From Gordionus sp. m RMFG-2023 (Eukaryota; Nematomorpha; Gordioida; Chordodea; Parachordodidae): 64,000 bases of DNA. The notes below the pieces were generated by a model. It did not search any database. It was given only the letters and a program-made list of their open reading frames with translations, and was not told the origin of the DNA. The stretch covers positions 9,729,552 through 9,793,551 of the forward strand of contig NC_088776.1 in the NCBI RefSeq assembly GCF_954871325.1, written 5' to 3'. Of the stretch, positions 28,901-39,470 are shown in pieces; position 1 is the stretch's first letter, and each line of letters starts with the position of its first letter. The position numbers were made by a program, and so were the translations under genes.

Positions 28901-31900
28901 GAAGGCTACCAATGAAACTGATGTAATTAGATTTATGAAAGGCAACGAAGAGTTTTTGCCTAAGGTAAAAACTTTCCCAGGGTTCATCAGCGATTTTACG
29001 AATAAGAGAACCGAGTTCCTTGAAGAAGGTTAATGCACGGCTACCAAATGTGGCTTATGCAGAGAAGATTGTAGGTATAAAAAATGTGTTCATTAGATAT
29101 TTCCGAATATTAAATAATTTTGGATATATTGATGTCCAAGATGTTTGTGCTAAGATTTGTAGGGGCTAGGGGAACTATACAGAAATAATCTCAATCTCAA
29201 ACTAGAAATTGACCTCTCTTTTTCAATAAATTTGGGTAGTGCCATCTGGACACTTTTTATCGATCTAAAAAGACCCCTAGGTTCTATGGAATTTTCTCAG
29301 GGGACGTTGAATAATGACATTACAATGATTGTGTCTAGAAATACGTTCTTTGCATAAACGGCAGTGCAAGCTATGTCGTCCCTTTGTCTCAAAAGGAACA
29401 TTACACTCAGAGCAAAGATAAGGTTGGGTAATTGAGCAATTGAGGCGGATTCCAGTGGCATGAGTGAGTCATTTTTGGTGAGTTATAATTGAAGATTAAC
29501 AGATAAGATAGCTTTGAGAAATTCATGCTCAGCATATAACAGTGACAAAAAGAGAGGACGATCTAAGGTTTGCTTGCTTGTAGAGTTTCGACCAGTAAGC
29601 AACAACCAAGATGTCCCATATTTTTTTTGTTTGCGAGTAGCAGTTAAAGAGGTATCACCAAGAATTCGAAATTTCTTAAGATCTAATGCCTGAGTGTACG
29701 ATGTATCGTCCACAGGTTGTACTGTATATTAATAAAGTATACACCAAAAAAAAATCAAATTATGAAATTAAATATTTCCTACCTTTCTTAAAAGCTCTCT
29801 TATACATTGTTATATAATAGCAATCTTTGGCTTTAATGAACTCTCATTTTATTAAAAATTCTTACAAAAAATAAAAATGTTTAGTCTTTCACCGGGAAAT
29901 ATTGTCGATTTTGGAAAGAGAACCAAAATAAAAATCTGATAGAACTTCTTTATTATATTATCTCTAATTTAGTGTTTTAATCTATTCTTAAAAATCTTCT
30001 ATTTTCAATGTTTGAAGTTTTTAACCCTCCCGCGAAACCCGACCACTTCCCAATATTCTTCTACTTTTAACGTCTCCAGTAACACTTTCTTTTTTTATAT
30101 ATTTTTTTAAAAAAACATTATTTTATATTGAATTTTGAAGAATAAAAAAAATACTCATAATGTAATTTTTTATAAAATTTTGGTTAAAATTCTAAATCGT
30201 TATTTGGTTAAATTTATACTTACTTTCCAGAAAGAAGATAAATTACTTAAAATATATATTTATAATATAATCCAAATTAAATTCATTTTTTAATAAAAAT
30301 TATTTAATTATAATATATGGCTATTTATCATGGTATAATTATATTTATATTAAATAGTGATGTTAATTATCATCCAATTTTATAAATCAAAAAAAAAACT
30401 TGGGAAAAACCATTAATTATCACATCATACTAAATGATTTTTGACATAGATCTATTTAGCTTGGAAAATTATCCCTTACCACTTATTTCCACAATCCTAT
30501 TCAATTGTAGCTTATTTATATTTAGAGTTAAAGTATTCTCCAAACAGTTTTACTTCTTTATTTAGTTCATTCTCTAGGGTATTTCTTTTAGAAGTATCAT
30601 CATCATTTTCAATTTTCATAACTAATTAAACTAAACAAAGCGAAGAATAAAAATTGTCGTTAAGATATAATTATAGTAATATAGACTTTTTCATCTTCCT
30701 TTTTTATATTCTCTTTAAATGAAAATTCCGCAGTACACTATATTAATACACATAATAATTCTATCATTTTAAAAAATGAAATAATATTTACGATATGTAT
30801 AGAAAAGTCAATATCCCTTACACTGGATAATACGGCGTCTTTGCTTATCTTCGTGGAGGTGACGGTCAAAGAGGAAGAAGTAACAAATAAACAAAATATA
30901 ATTTATAATATATTAGAGACTAATATGATACAAAAACTAATTCAAAATATAATATTAAGGGGATGATACCTTAAACCTCCCCATCCCCTTAACCCATATA
31001 TTCCAAAATATTTATATATTTGACATCAAATTACAATTATTCGTGTAACTTATGACTCATTGGTTTAAATTTTAAGAAAATATATCTGATAGAAATCTCT
31101 CAATTTTATATCATTTATTCAGGATGATTTTTAAATTTGGAAAGTCTGATTTGACCGGAAATATATTCCAGCATGTGTAGATTAGCTATTATAGTTGGGT
31201 AATGTCAAAATTTTGACTAAATCGACTCAATCTACAGGCGCGTGCAAGAGAAGACGTTAATACTTTGGCTTATTTAATTTACATTAGTATTAGTTTCTTC
31301 CCAATTTGACATGCTATATATTTAAGAATAACCCTCAAAGCCGAAGTGATACTTTTTGACTAAAAACTCAATTTGGCCAATTTTTTATAGTCGGCTAAAA
31401 TTTGGCTTAAAAGTAAAAAAATATAGTAATTACTCAACTATGTAACTACCCTATGAATTTCTGACAACTTTCGCCTTGAACTTTTGTGTATTTTACAATT
31501 TATACAAAATATCTGTATAAAAATAAATATAAAATAATAGTAGTTCAAAAGGTTTCATGATAAAAATGTTTGAAAATTCACAGTGTACATTTTGAAATAT
31601 ATCTCCGGTAAAATTAGATTTTAACTTCCTCAGTATTAGAGATTTCGATTCCTTGTGGATTCCATATCTCTGATACGATATACATATTATGCTCAAATTG
31701 CCTCAAACAAATGCCGACCCATCGGAGGCATGGTTTTAATTTCGACCCGGCATTTTTATATATAAAACTGCGAATTTTAAAAATAATAATAAAATAAATG
31801 ATTGCATGATTTTTACCCAATTGATTTGTTTAATATTAATTATATTATATTATCTTTAAAACAAAAATCGGCCATGCCCAGGTTTTGGCAATCTTATTAA

Positions 31901-34900
31901 AAAATTTTTTGTAAACCCAGCCCAACTTTAATTTTTCTAGTGGAGCCCGCAGATTTCTGATATAAATTAAGATCGTTTAATATATTCTACATTTCGAAAT
32001 AACTTCTTTTTTTCTTTAACGTTTACGGTAGGAAACTGTTATATCACTATTTTTTATTATATTTTTAATCGGAAAGTGAAACAACAAAACTATAATATAT
32101 ATATTGATTTTACGAGAAGAACAATAAATAGTTGATTAAAAAAGAGAAAGATAAAAATCAAAAAGTTTTGTTCTGATTCATAGAAATGTATAACTTTAAT
32201 ATTTATTTATTTTTTGATAAGGAAGTATATACTTATATGTATATATATTTTTTGTTATAACACGATATAAGAGAATCAAAATTAACGACTTAAGGATAGT
32301 TTAATTTATTTTTTAAAAACCAAATTATTTGTTTCTATTTCAAATATACATTTTTGAGCCGATTTTTAAAAAAAATGGCTAACTGAATATTTTATCTAGA
32401 AAGAATATTACGCAAGACTCAAGATTTTGATTATAAATGACACAAAGGTTTGTTTAGGTTAGGCAATATTTTTCTATTTAAAATATTGAGTTTGTCATTT
32501 TAAAAAAATGGGCTTAAATCAAGTCATTTAACAACACATTTTAATAATTAAAGATTATACATATATATACTATTTTAAAAAAACGATACAAAATACAAAA
32601 TTATATCTAAAAGTGGTGTAAGGTTGGGAGAGGCAGCACAATTAGTCCCTAATTTTAATTTTTTACTTGTTTTAAGTAAAGAAATTTTGGCCTCCAATGT
32701 GTGGATTTGTTAGTTTTTTTTAAAAAAAGATTGTGTTAGGGGAGACAAAATGTCCAGTGGTGGACGTGGCAATTGGAGGGATTAAAAACCTGATTCCTGT
32801 TCTAATAATTTTCAAAAAGTTGGCCAGATTCCAATTTTAAACTGTTACTAAACAATGATTTTTTTTCCACCGTTTACGACTAAAAAAATATAACCCTTTC
32901 CATTCCAAGCTTCGGAACATTACGAAACGTGTTCCTTACAATTTTTATATATTTAATTTCTAATTTTATTATAAAAATTTATATTCTTTTTAGTCTATAT
33001 AAAATAATATATCTTTTTTTATTACATTCCTTAATATATTCTCTATTAATTTTTATTTTTACAGCGGTCTCTATTATAAATTTGTGTGGCAAAATAAACA
33101 CGTTTCGAACTCTAATTTGGTAACAGAATTGTTTGTCAGTTGAAATTTAGAATTTTATTTTGTTTTATTAAATTTGATTTTAAAAAAGTTTTTACAATTT
33201 GAATCAAATCACATAGCATTATTTTTTTAGAGAAAACTGTTATATCGGCGAACGCTTGATTTTGGTAAGGATTTTGTTTTATAAGTATAGGGCGAAGGAT
33301 TAGCTTCGAAATAAAAAAATATTGTATATATATATATATATCAATGATGTATAAAGAGTCCATACATAGAGGAGCAGGGCTAACCGAACCGCAAAACCGG
33401 AACGAACCATTGTAATTATATGAACCATAACCGAACCGTTATAAAGAAAATACAAAAAGAGCGAAGCGAACTGTTATAAATAGTTTAAACCGGTTCATAA
33501 CGGTTTTTAAAAATAATTAATTTTTAATTATTAACCTAAATTTGAAATTTTAATTTTCCTTGGCAGAAATTTATATTCGTAATTTCTTTTCAAATTAAAA
33601 TTTTTTTTAAAATTAAATCGCCATTATCTTCATATCAAATAGAGAGTTAGGCAAATTACTAGTTAATTAGATAAGAAATAATCTTCATGGTTAAATTAAA
33701 TAAGTAATTATAAAATTATAAATTAAAAATATTTTTCTCTAAGATTAATATATTAAATATTTTATAGATAATTTTTTTAAAAAAATAAATTTTTTTAAAC
33801 CGAATCAAACCGACATGAATTTCTTCAAAAAAAACCGAAATAGGACAAAACATTTATAAAATTTTATATTAAAAACCGAAACGAGCCGAACCACTAAATA
33901 GGAGTCGGCTATAGCGCCATTTTGTAGTTTGCCCTCCGACGAATTGTCTTTATTCATTATTATATGAATGCACATTAATGTCATTTAATAGACGTGCAAT
34001 TTATAAAATGGCGCTACAGCTGGCTCCTATGTATGAACCCTATATGGCCATGTTATACATGATTAATATATATATGGGGTTTTAAATATTGTTTTTAGCA
34101 TATGACTATTTACCGACATCTTGGATTTTGTAACAATAGCCCATCCTTTAGTTTATATGGATGGAAAAAGATAAATGTTGAACTAAAAAAATAATTTTTT
34201 AAACACATATTTATAAATACAAATATACGTGAAAAAGGTATTAATAAAAATATGAAAAATAACCTCTATCTTTTGTTCTTGTAAAATGGAAAAATCAATA
34301 CTCTTTTTAACGTTTACTTTGATGAAAGGATTTTGAAAATAAAGCAAATGATATATATATAAATGTTCGCAAGGGAAGTGGAATTTTAAATTTTTTTAAA
34401 AAAAATTTAAATTTCTAAAAAGAAATGTTACTCAAAATTGAAGGAAATATAAAGGAGATCTTTAACAGAAGGGAAAAAAAACTTGTTTTAGGAGAAAGGG
34501 TGAAGGGTTACGACCCTCTGAATTAAAAATTTTCCTTGGATTCGCTGAGGAAATTATTATATTTTGTAAAAAAACTCATATTTCGTCATAAATATCAAAT
34601 TTTCGAAATTGATTGATCTCTTATACGCAGGGATTCCAAGCAAGAGCTATTAACCCGAGATCATTATTATTTATAGAGCCGAAACCGTACCTGAAGTAGT
34701 AGAAATCTCTAAAAAAGATTCTTGAACCGGGCTGAACCTTTTGACATTATAACGACAGTGGCACCTGCTCAATTCTTAATATAATTTATTTTTCTTTCTC
34801 CTTAGAAACATCATTTTTTGAGAGAATAATGAAAATACTTAAATTGCATGCGGTAAAGTTTTCCGGAGAAAACACATCAATAAAATACAAGACTCGATTA

Positions 34901-37900
34901 ATAATATATTTCTTTTTCCTTTTTTTTTGCTCGATTGAATATAACAATTGTAAAATGAATTTATAAAATAATAAAAGGTTTATAAAATTAGAAGGTGGGA
35001 AATATTATCTATTCATTCATATTTTAAACAGAATAGAATTGAATTATTTTCATCATTAAAGTATCAAACAAGAGTTATTGCTGAATATTAAAATAGAAAA
35101 ACAATTATTTTGAAGTGGAAATATCTTTCCTAAATACTTTTACAAAAAAAATCGGACCGCGCGGCAAAATAGCCGAGTCTAGATCTAAAAATATTAGCTA
35201 CCAGCGGGCGAGCTTTGGCCAATAAATTTTGGATATAGGTCCCTAGTAAAGGGAATAACGGAATGGGGATAAAATTTTGAAAAATATGCTTCTCATTACA
35301 TAATTCTAATAATGAGTATATACGAAACGGGTTGAACCGGATTTTAGAGAACAGACATGATTATTTTTTACAAACCGAACTATAACCATGAACCGTTAAT
35401 TATCTGAATATCCGCATCCCTGCTTATATTCTAAAATGTAGGCTTCAATGAATGAGAGCTTAAAATATGCCTTTTCAAAGATATAATTTCCTATTTGTGT
35501 ATTCACATCGTGAATCTTTTATTTAAATATTATATAAATTAAAAATTAATTTGATTTTATCGATATTTAAATTATTTTGGAATTAAAAGAAATGTAAAAA
35601 ATTTATAAATATAATTTTTAATTAAAATAAATTATAAAAAAGCATGAATAATAAAAATATTCTTATTTATTGATTTATATTTTTAATGTTTAATTGCACT
35701 TTAAACGTGAATAATTTTACAATAAAATTGAAAAAAAAATTGTTGTTGGAAGGATATTATGAAAATGAACAATGGTGGAAATATAGAAAGTAATTGGTTT
35801 ACGATTGATTTAATAAACCCCTTTTAAAATTTTTTCCAATAATTTATGAACAAAAATTAAATTGTTCCAAGGGTACCCTAGTTTCTCATTATAAAATTGC
35901 CATTTCCCACAAAAAAACTTAATAAATATATCTTTCTAGAATTAAAACCATTGAATGTCTGATAAACTTAAATGATTTTACATAAAATAAATATTTCGTA
36001 AGTTAACAGGTTTGAAGTGTAGCTGGCTAACCCCGGACTACGGAATGATCAATGACATATATATTACCTAGACTGACGATTCATTCATTAAAAGTGTACA
36101 TCAAAGCTAATCAGCTGGAGATGCCATCTTGGTTACACTAATCATTATTAAAAATTTAAATCCGAGCCTAATTTATTCCTATATCTGATGCAAACTTTAT
36201 TGAAGAATTACTGGATCATCGAGATAATAAGGAAGCAAGTTATCAATTTAATAGTAGTTTTTAACATGATAATAATTACTATATGTGTTACCAAAATGGC
36301 GGGCCCAGCTGATTTTCTTTAAACGATGCTTTAAAATGCATTTTAATGAATGAATAGTCAGTCTAGGTATTATATATGTCATTAAATGATTGATAATTTA
36401 TCAAGTTTTCGGGCTAGTGTCGGTCTCAGACAAAAAATATAATTTCATTTTTTATGGTTAATCACTCAGCAATATTATGAAAATAATTTTAATTTAAAAG
36501 GCATGCGTAGAGTTTTGGGAAGCAATTCATGCAAAACTTAGCTTTGCTCTGCATAGGGCTAGTATCAAAAAAATTTTTTTTTTTTGAAATTTCAGTGACA
36601 ATCAACGAGACAAAAACATATAAACAAAATAAAAAACTATATTTTTAATTAAAAAACATTTATTTTAAATTCAAAATTATTTTTATTTCAGAAAAAAATA
36701 AATAAAATAGCAAAATATATAAAAATAATAGCGTTATAAAATAAAAAAACATAACAAAATAGTAAATAAGTTTTAAAAAAATATATTTCTATTTAAAAAA
36801 AACCAGGCATTCTCATTAAAAAATATAGAATATAAATTGTTCCCAATTATAAATATAATATTTATAATAGCTCATTCATATATATTCGTTTATATAATTC
36901 CTTCAGTTTTCTTCATACCGCATCGCTAGGTAGGAGGTGCATAGGGGCTCAAGCCTCCTAAAAACTTTGGAGTCTCCTGAAAATATCTATTTTTTTTTAG
37001 ATATAGTCTTTTTTTGAAAATTTTAGATAGGATTTACCTTATTTTTTGCTAATTTTAGAGAGAATTTTTATTCTTTTAGCTTATTTTGGATATAATTTTT
37101 AGATAATATTGGAAATTATACATAAATGAGCCCCTTCAAGCTGTAAGAACTAGTGATACCACTATAATGTAACTCATAATGATAAAAGATCTAAATTTCA
37201 ATGGATAATTTTGTTTTACATTAGTGTTGAAAGATGTTTTTTCGACATTCAAATTTGTTTCAACATCATCGCATACCAGTGTTGTTAAACAGCCTGATTT
37301 GGGTCGATCGCATACATATAAATGATAATAATCTTCAGAAAATCCAACGAATATTTAGATGTAATAAACTACATCTATATATAGATAAAATTTTCGGAAC
37401 GTTCTCAATGGGAACATTTTTTTCCGCACGTTCCCAGGTGGAAAATATTTAATTTGCTGGAACGACAATGGTAAAGGAAAGTGAATGTTTTTGTTCCGGG
37501 TTTCTGATTATGGAGTTTTGCGCGGTCTGTTTAAGAATCAAACATATTTTATTTAAGCATCATAGATAAATTGTCACAAGGGTTTACCTCCATTTAATAT
37601 GAAAACTGATTCTTAAAAAAAAATAAAAAATTCCCAGAGAATAGGAATTTAAAAGGCGGACCGATAGAATATCTTTTTAAAATCTGTACGCGTACAAATA
37701 AATTATATACGAGTTTTAAATTTTGCTTATGTTTATAAAATTATATCCAAATGCAAAAGTGACTAAATTTTTTTTTTCTCTCTCTATGCTACTGATTTTT
37801 AAAAATTTTTACCAATTATAATCTATAGGTGTTTGAGGACTATTACAATTTCGAAAATGAAGGAGCACATGGATTCTTGATAGTTTATTCGATAAGTGAT

Positions 37901-38647
37901 AGAGATTCGTTCGATAAAGCAATAAATATAATGATCAGCTTAAAAAAAATCCATTACCCAAAAGCAAAAATTTTGGTGGGCAATAAAAGCGATCTCGTCA
38001 GGGCCAGGGAAATATCAACTGAAGGTTAGAAAATATTTTTTTTCCCCTTTCATACATTTTAAATCCTAATATTGCATATATTAATTTTTTCAACTAAGAC
38101 AATATCTCATTTTCTTTGATGAGTTTGTAGCGTTATAATATAATAAAAATATCATTTTTAAAAAATCTCAAAAGGTGTGAAATTACAATTACATTATATA
38201 AATGTTTTTTTTTAAATAGAAGCCACAAACGCCGCTAGGAGTTACGGTTGCAAATTTATAGAAACCTCAGCAGGGTTAAATTTAAACTTAGACAACTTAT
38301 TAGTAGGAATTCTAACGCAAATACGAATTAAAAATAGCTTACCGCACAACCCAGATGATAGGAACAAGGATTGCAATTCGAGAATATCGGACGTTGTGAT
38401 GGAAGACATAATGGGCTCCATCAAATCGAATGGACAGAAAAAGATGAAAAAAAAGGTAAAAACTACTGTCAAAGCGATTGAAATCCCCCCGGCACCCAAA
38501 TTCGAGATGAAAGAAGATGCTTACGCCAAGGGGCGATTGTTCGGAAGCAGAAGGGCTAAAAAATTATTGAACAAATTTTTCAAGGCTGATAAAAGAGTAA
38601 CGATAGGTAAGCAAGTGTCGAAATCTTGCGTGAATCTGTATTCTTAA
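13947..38647 (+). CDS. RGK-family (Rad/Gem/Rem-like) small GTPase, 5 exons, 765 aa
   Basis: Exons: 13947-15450, 15888-15980, 30803-30879, 37829-38024 and 38220-38647; introns are GT-AG and phases sum to 766 codons with the stop. The long N-terminus (1 to about 420) is Ser/Pro-rich and basic, with RRSISQDP and RQRSKSL that could bind 14-3-3. The G domain has a P-loop GGEAVGKS (431-438), NKSD (610-613) and ETSA (638-641). The tail is basic (GSRRAKKLLNKFFK, a calmodulin-binding type helix) and ends SKSCVNLYS with Cys760, matching the conserved RGK C-terminal Cys motif; there is no CAAX box. Known RGK proteins inhibit voltage-gated Ca channels through the beta subunit and remodel the cytoskeleton. 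Odd points: an acidic insertion of about 80 residues after the P-loop, and no canonical DTAG in the G3 region, as in other RGKs. The ATG follows TATAG by 11 nt, so a 5' untranslated exon or trans-splice is possible. Exon 3 is the least certain part. Confidence 0.88.
16078..16225. repeat. Dispersed short repeat with AATTCGCGCTAAT-type motif
   Basis: Carries GTTAGCGCGAAATTC and CGAATTTGCGCTAATTATG in inverted arrangement, spaced by an AT-rich segment containing TATGCTCTATTTTTGTGTAC. Similar arrangements lie at 26985-27075, 56030-56100 and, in part, about 6776-6830, so this is a dispersed family. No duplicated target site was identified. Confidence 0.55.
20556..21812. mobile_element. Foldback element with very long inverted arms
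   Basis: The two halves are inverted copies of each other over several hundred bases. The outermost match is GTACATGG to CCACTGTAC; inward come blocks of GTCAATTCGGCGC-like repeats, then TATTCTAATATAGTT, AATGATCATTAAA, a GGTTATAAGGTAT-like block, and near the centre GGAAAGTCTCAT and its complement. The right end has tandem GAATTGACGCGTACT units. The left arm is interrupted by a separate MITE (20879-21063). The centre of symmetry is near 21250. No transposase is visible, so superfamily is unassigned. Confidence 0.75.
20879..21063. mobile_element. MITE nested in the left arm of the foldback element
   Basis: This block interrupts the left arm where the right arm is continuous. It opens with GTTGTTAAAGGGCCCGAT and closes with CCGTTTAACAAGACAACACT, so its ends resemble the TAGTGTTGTTAAA family seen at 61755-61977. 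It must be younger than the foldback element. Exact boundaries are uncertain by a few bases. Confidence 0.6.
22594..22945. mobile_element. Palindromic MITE, copy 1
   Basis: The ends carry CCGCCAATGTG followed by TTATTTTTTCAACTTT, and the inverted equivalent TAAAGTTGTAAAAATAAGACATTG. The interior shares GGTATTCTAAACATGC, TCCATAGATTTTTTATATAA and other blocks with the copy at 28411-28766. It is non-coding and more diverged than that copy. Confidence 0.7.
23560..23912. mobile_element. Relic related to the GGGGAGAC-end element
   Basis: The right part matches the element at 1881-2492: AAAGTTACTTT, GTTTTAAAATTATTTGAGA, AATTACCTGCCCC, ending in TTTCTCCCC in place of GTCTCCCC. The left boundary is not clear. 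It shows that this family is dispersed and of more than one age. Confidence 0.5.
25541..26240. repeat. Inverted-arm element rich in GAATCGAATAAT
   Basis: Both flanks carry many copies of TTCGAATCGAATAAT-like units in inverted orientation, around a long A-rich interior. Units of the same type occur at about 12500-12640 and 27960-28120. The arrangement suits a hAT-like element with subterminal motif clusters, but no clean terminal repeat or target duplication was found. Confidence 0.45.
28411..28766. mobile_element. Palindromic MITE, copy 2 (better preserved)
   Basis: A 356 bp element with near-perfect inverted ends: GTGTTTTTTTTCCGGCAATG and CATTGCCGGAAAAAACAC, followed inward by TTATTTTTTCAACTTT and AAAGTTGAAAAAATATCA. 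The other full copy is at 22594-22945. Partial relatives (CCGGAAATATATTCCAGCAT blocks) lie at about 4660-4870 and 31110-31620. No coding capacity. Confidence 0.8.
28885..29750 (-). mobile_element. Decayed retroelement fragment, 3' part of a reverse-transcriptase ORF
   Basis: The complement of this stretch recalls the C-terminal part of a widespread retroelement polyprotein: a Cys/His-rich zinc-ribbon-like block, then a nuclease-like block, then a helical C-terminal block. The reverse-transcriptase part that would lie upstream is not visible, so the copy is truncated at its 5' side, which would suit a non-LTR element, but I am not certain of the class. It is a fossil with several breaks and lies antisense within an RGK intron. 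Confidence 0.5.
30803..30879 (+). CDS. Candidate exon 3 of the RGK gene
   Basis: Exon 2 ends in phase 1 and the exon at 37829 opens in phase 0; direct joining gives a stop, so an exon of length 3n+2 is required. This 77-nt block follows TATAG and precedes GTAACA, supplies exactly that phase, is GC-rich for its surroundings, and encodes SISLTLDNTASLLIFVEV, which resembles the beta2-beta3 strands of a Ras-fold protein between switch I and switch II. A shorter version using GTGACG at 30859 as donor also keeps the frame. The choice rests on phase and fold resemblance, not on transcript data. Confidence 0.6.
33376..33895. repeat. Element with subterminal AACCGAACCG motifs
   Basis: The left flank opens CAGGGCTAACCGAACCG and has many AACCG/CGGTT units; the right flank has AACCGAAACGAGCCGAACC. 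CAGGG ends and clustered subterminal hexamers are typical of hAT elements. Related sequence is at 58733-59219, about 35330-35425 and about 60850-61140. Right end uncertain. Confidence 0.45.
33898..34030. mobile_element. Small MITE, GTAGCGCCATTTT core family
   Basis: Arms ATAGGAGTCGGCTATAGCGCC and GGCGCTACAGCTGGCTCCTAT are inverted repeats around a short AT-rich loop. It matches the inner part of the element at 4354-4572, so either that element carries this one inside it or this copy lost the outer arms. Confidence 0.7.
36067..36367. mobile_element. MITE with CCTAGACTGAC ends, 301 bp
   Basis: The ends are inverted: CCTAGACTGACGATTCATTC at 36067 and GAATGAATAGTCAGTCTAGG ending at 36367, both bordered by TATTA on the outside. 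CAGCTGGAGATGCCATCTTGG inside resembles the core motif of the 4354-4572 element, so the two are probably diverged relatives. Confidence 0.7.
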
Positions 38648-38871
38648 AACTTATATTTTTTTTGGAAAATAGATTTTTATTTCTTTGAAGGGCGAGATTA
38701 AACTCGAAGTTTGAAAATATCGGGATATTTCAAATGTAACGTAGTTCACAAATTTGTATATATTTTCTAATTCCAAATATGTAGTTTGATAAATTTAGTA
38801 AATGGAAATATTGTATATATTAGGCATTGTTATAAATATTCCTTTATAATTGGTTATACTCTATATTGTAT

Positions 38872-38877
38872 AATAAA
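38872..38877 (+). terminator. Candidate polyadenylation signal of the RGK gene
   Basis: AATAAA lies 225 nt after the RGK stop codon in AT-rich sequence. It is the first clear canonical hexamer on this strand after the gene. In such AT-rich DNA a chance match cannot be excluded. Confidence 0.45.
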
Positions 38878-39470
38878 CTTTTTAAATACATCTTATATAT
38901 TGAAACAAATGATTTTTTTTTCTGATTGATTACTTTTCTCCTTCTAATCATTTTACAACTTAAAAATAAATAAATACGTAGACTGCTTTCAAGATATATA
39001 ATTCCGATCTCTTCTAATTTGCGAGAAATATATTGATTAGGGTAACTTTATTGACAAATACATTTATTTATAAGAATCTCTTTCATAATATATACATATA
39101 TTTTTTAAACAAAAAAAAACTGTAGTCAACATGATGTAATTATTTTCATACATATAAATAACGTAAGAATCTTTTAAACTCGGGTTTAAAGAATATAAAT
39201 TAGTTGAATTTCGGAATGGCGCTTTGTGAGATTATAAATAAAAACATGTAAAATAATTTAGGGAAGTAATATAAATATTGGATAGTTTGTAAGTAATTTT
39301 GAATAAATATTTTTTAAAAAAATTCGAAGTTAAATAAGATCATAAAAATGTAAATGTATCATACAACATAATTATATTACCATAATTATATTATAACGCG
39401 ATTGTTAAATAAAACAAAGAAAGCTATCCCGATAAACATTAAAAATTATTTTAAAATTGATAGATTTTAT
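38878..39470. other. Convergent intergenic spacer
   Basis: Lies between the 3' ends of the RGK gene (+) and the V-ATPase subunit d gene (-). It is AT-rich with no coding signal. On the minus strand an AATAAA overlaps the V-ATPase stop codon (39466-39471), and further TTTATT complements occur at 39047 and 39063; which one is used cannot be told from sequence. Confidence 0.5.

Larger units (their letters stand above)
15981..30802. other. RGK intron 2 (14.8 kb), repeat-filled
   Basis: Apart from repeats I see nothing coding on the + strand. It holds a CGCGAATT-type short repeat (16078-16225 and 26985-27075), a poly-C run (18798-18810), a foldback element (20556-21812) with a nested MITE, two copies of a 355 bp palindromic MITE (22594-22945 and 28411-28766), a GGGGAGAC-family relic (about 23560-23912), a GAATCGAATAAT-rich element (25541-26240), a short repeat with GAGATCTACA ends (about 27325-27540), and a decayed retroelement on the minus strand (28885-29750). 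Confidence 0.65.
30880..37828. other. RGK intron 3 (6.9 kb), repeat-filled
   Basis: Only repeats are recognised: a partial palindromic-MITE relative (about 31110-31620), a TAGTGTTG-family relic (about 32350-32545), an AACCGAACCG-rich element (33376-33895), a small MITE (33898-34030), one with AACCGG-type motifs ending near GCATCCCTGC (about 35330-35425), a 301 bp MITE (36067-36367), a GGGGCTCA/CACTAGT repeat (36927-37172) and a block of repeated GGAACGTTC-like motifs (about 37394-37450). The short open frames within look accidental. Confidence 0.6.

Noticed and set aside
37829-38029. An independent 66-residue Ras fragment gene
   Set aside because: It is an internal RGK exon: GTG is preceded by an AG acceptor and the end is a GT donor that continues in phase.
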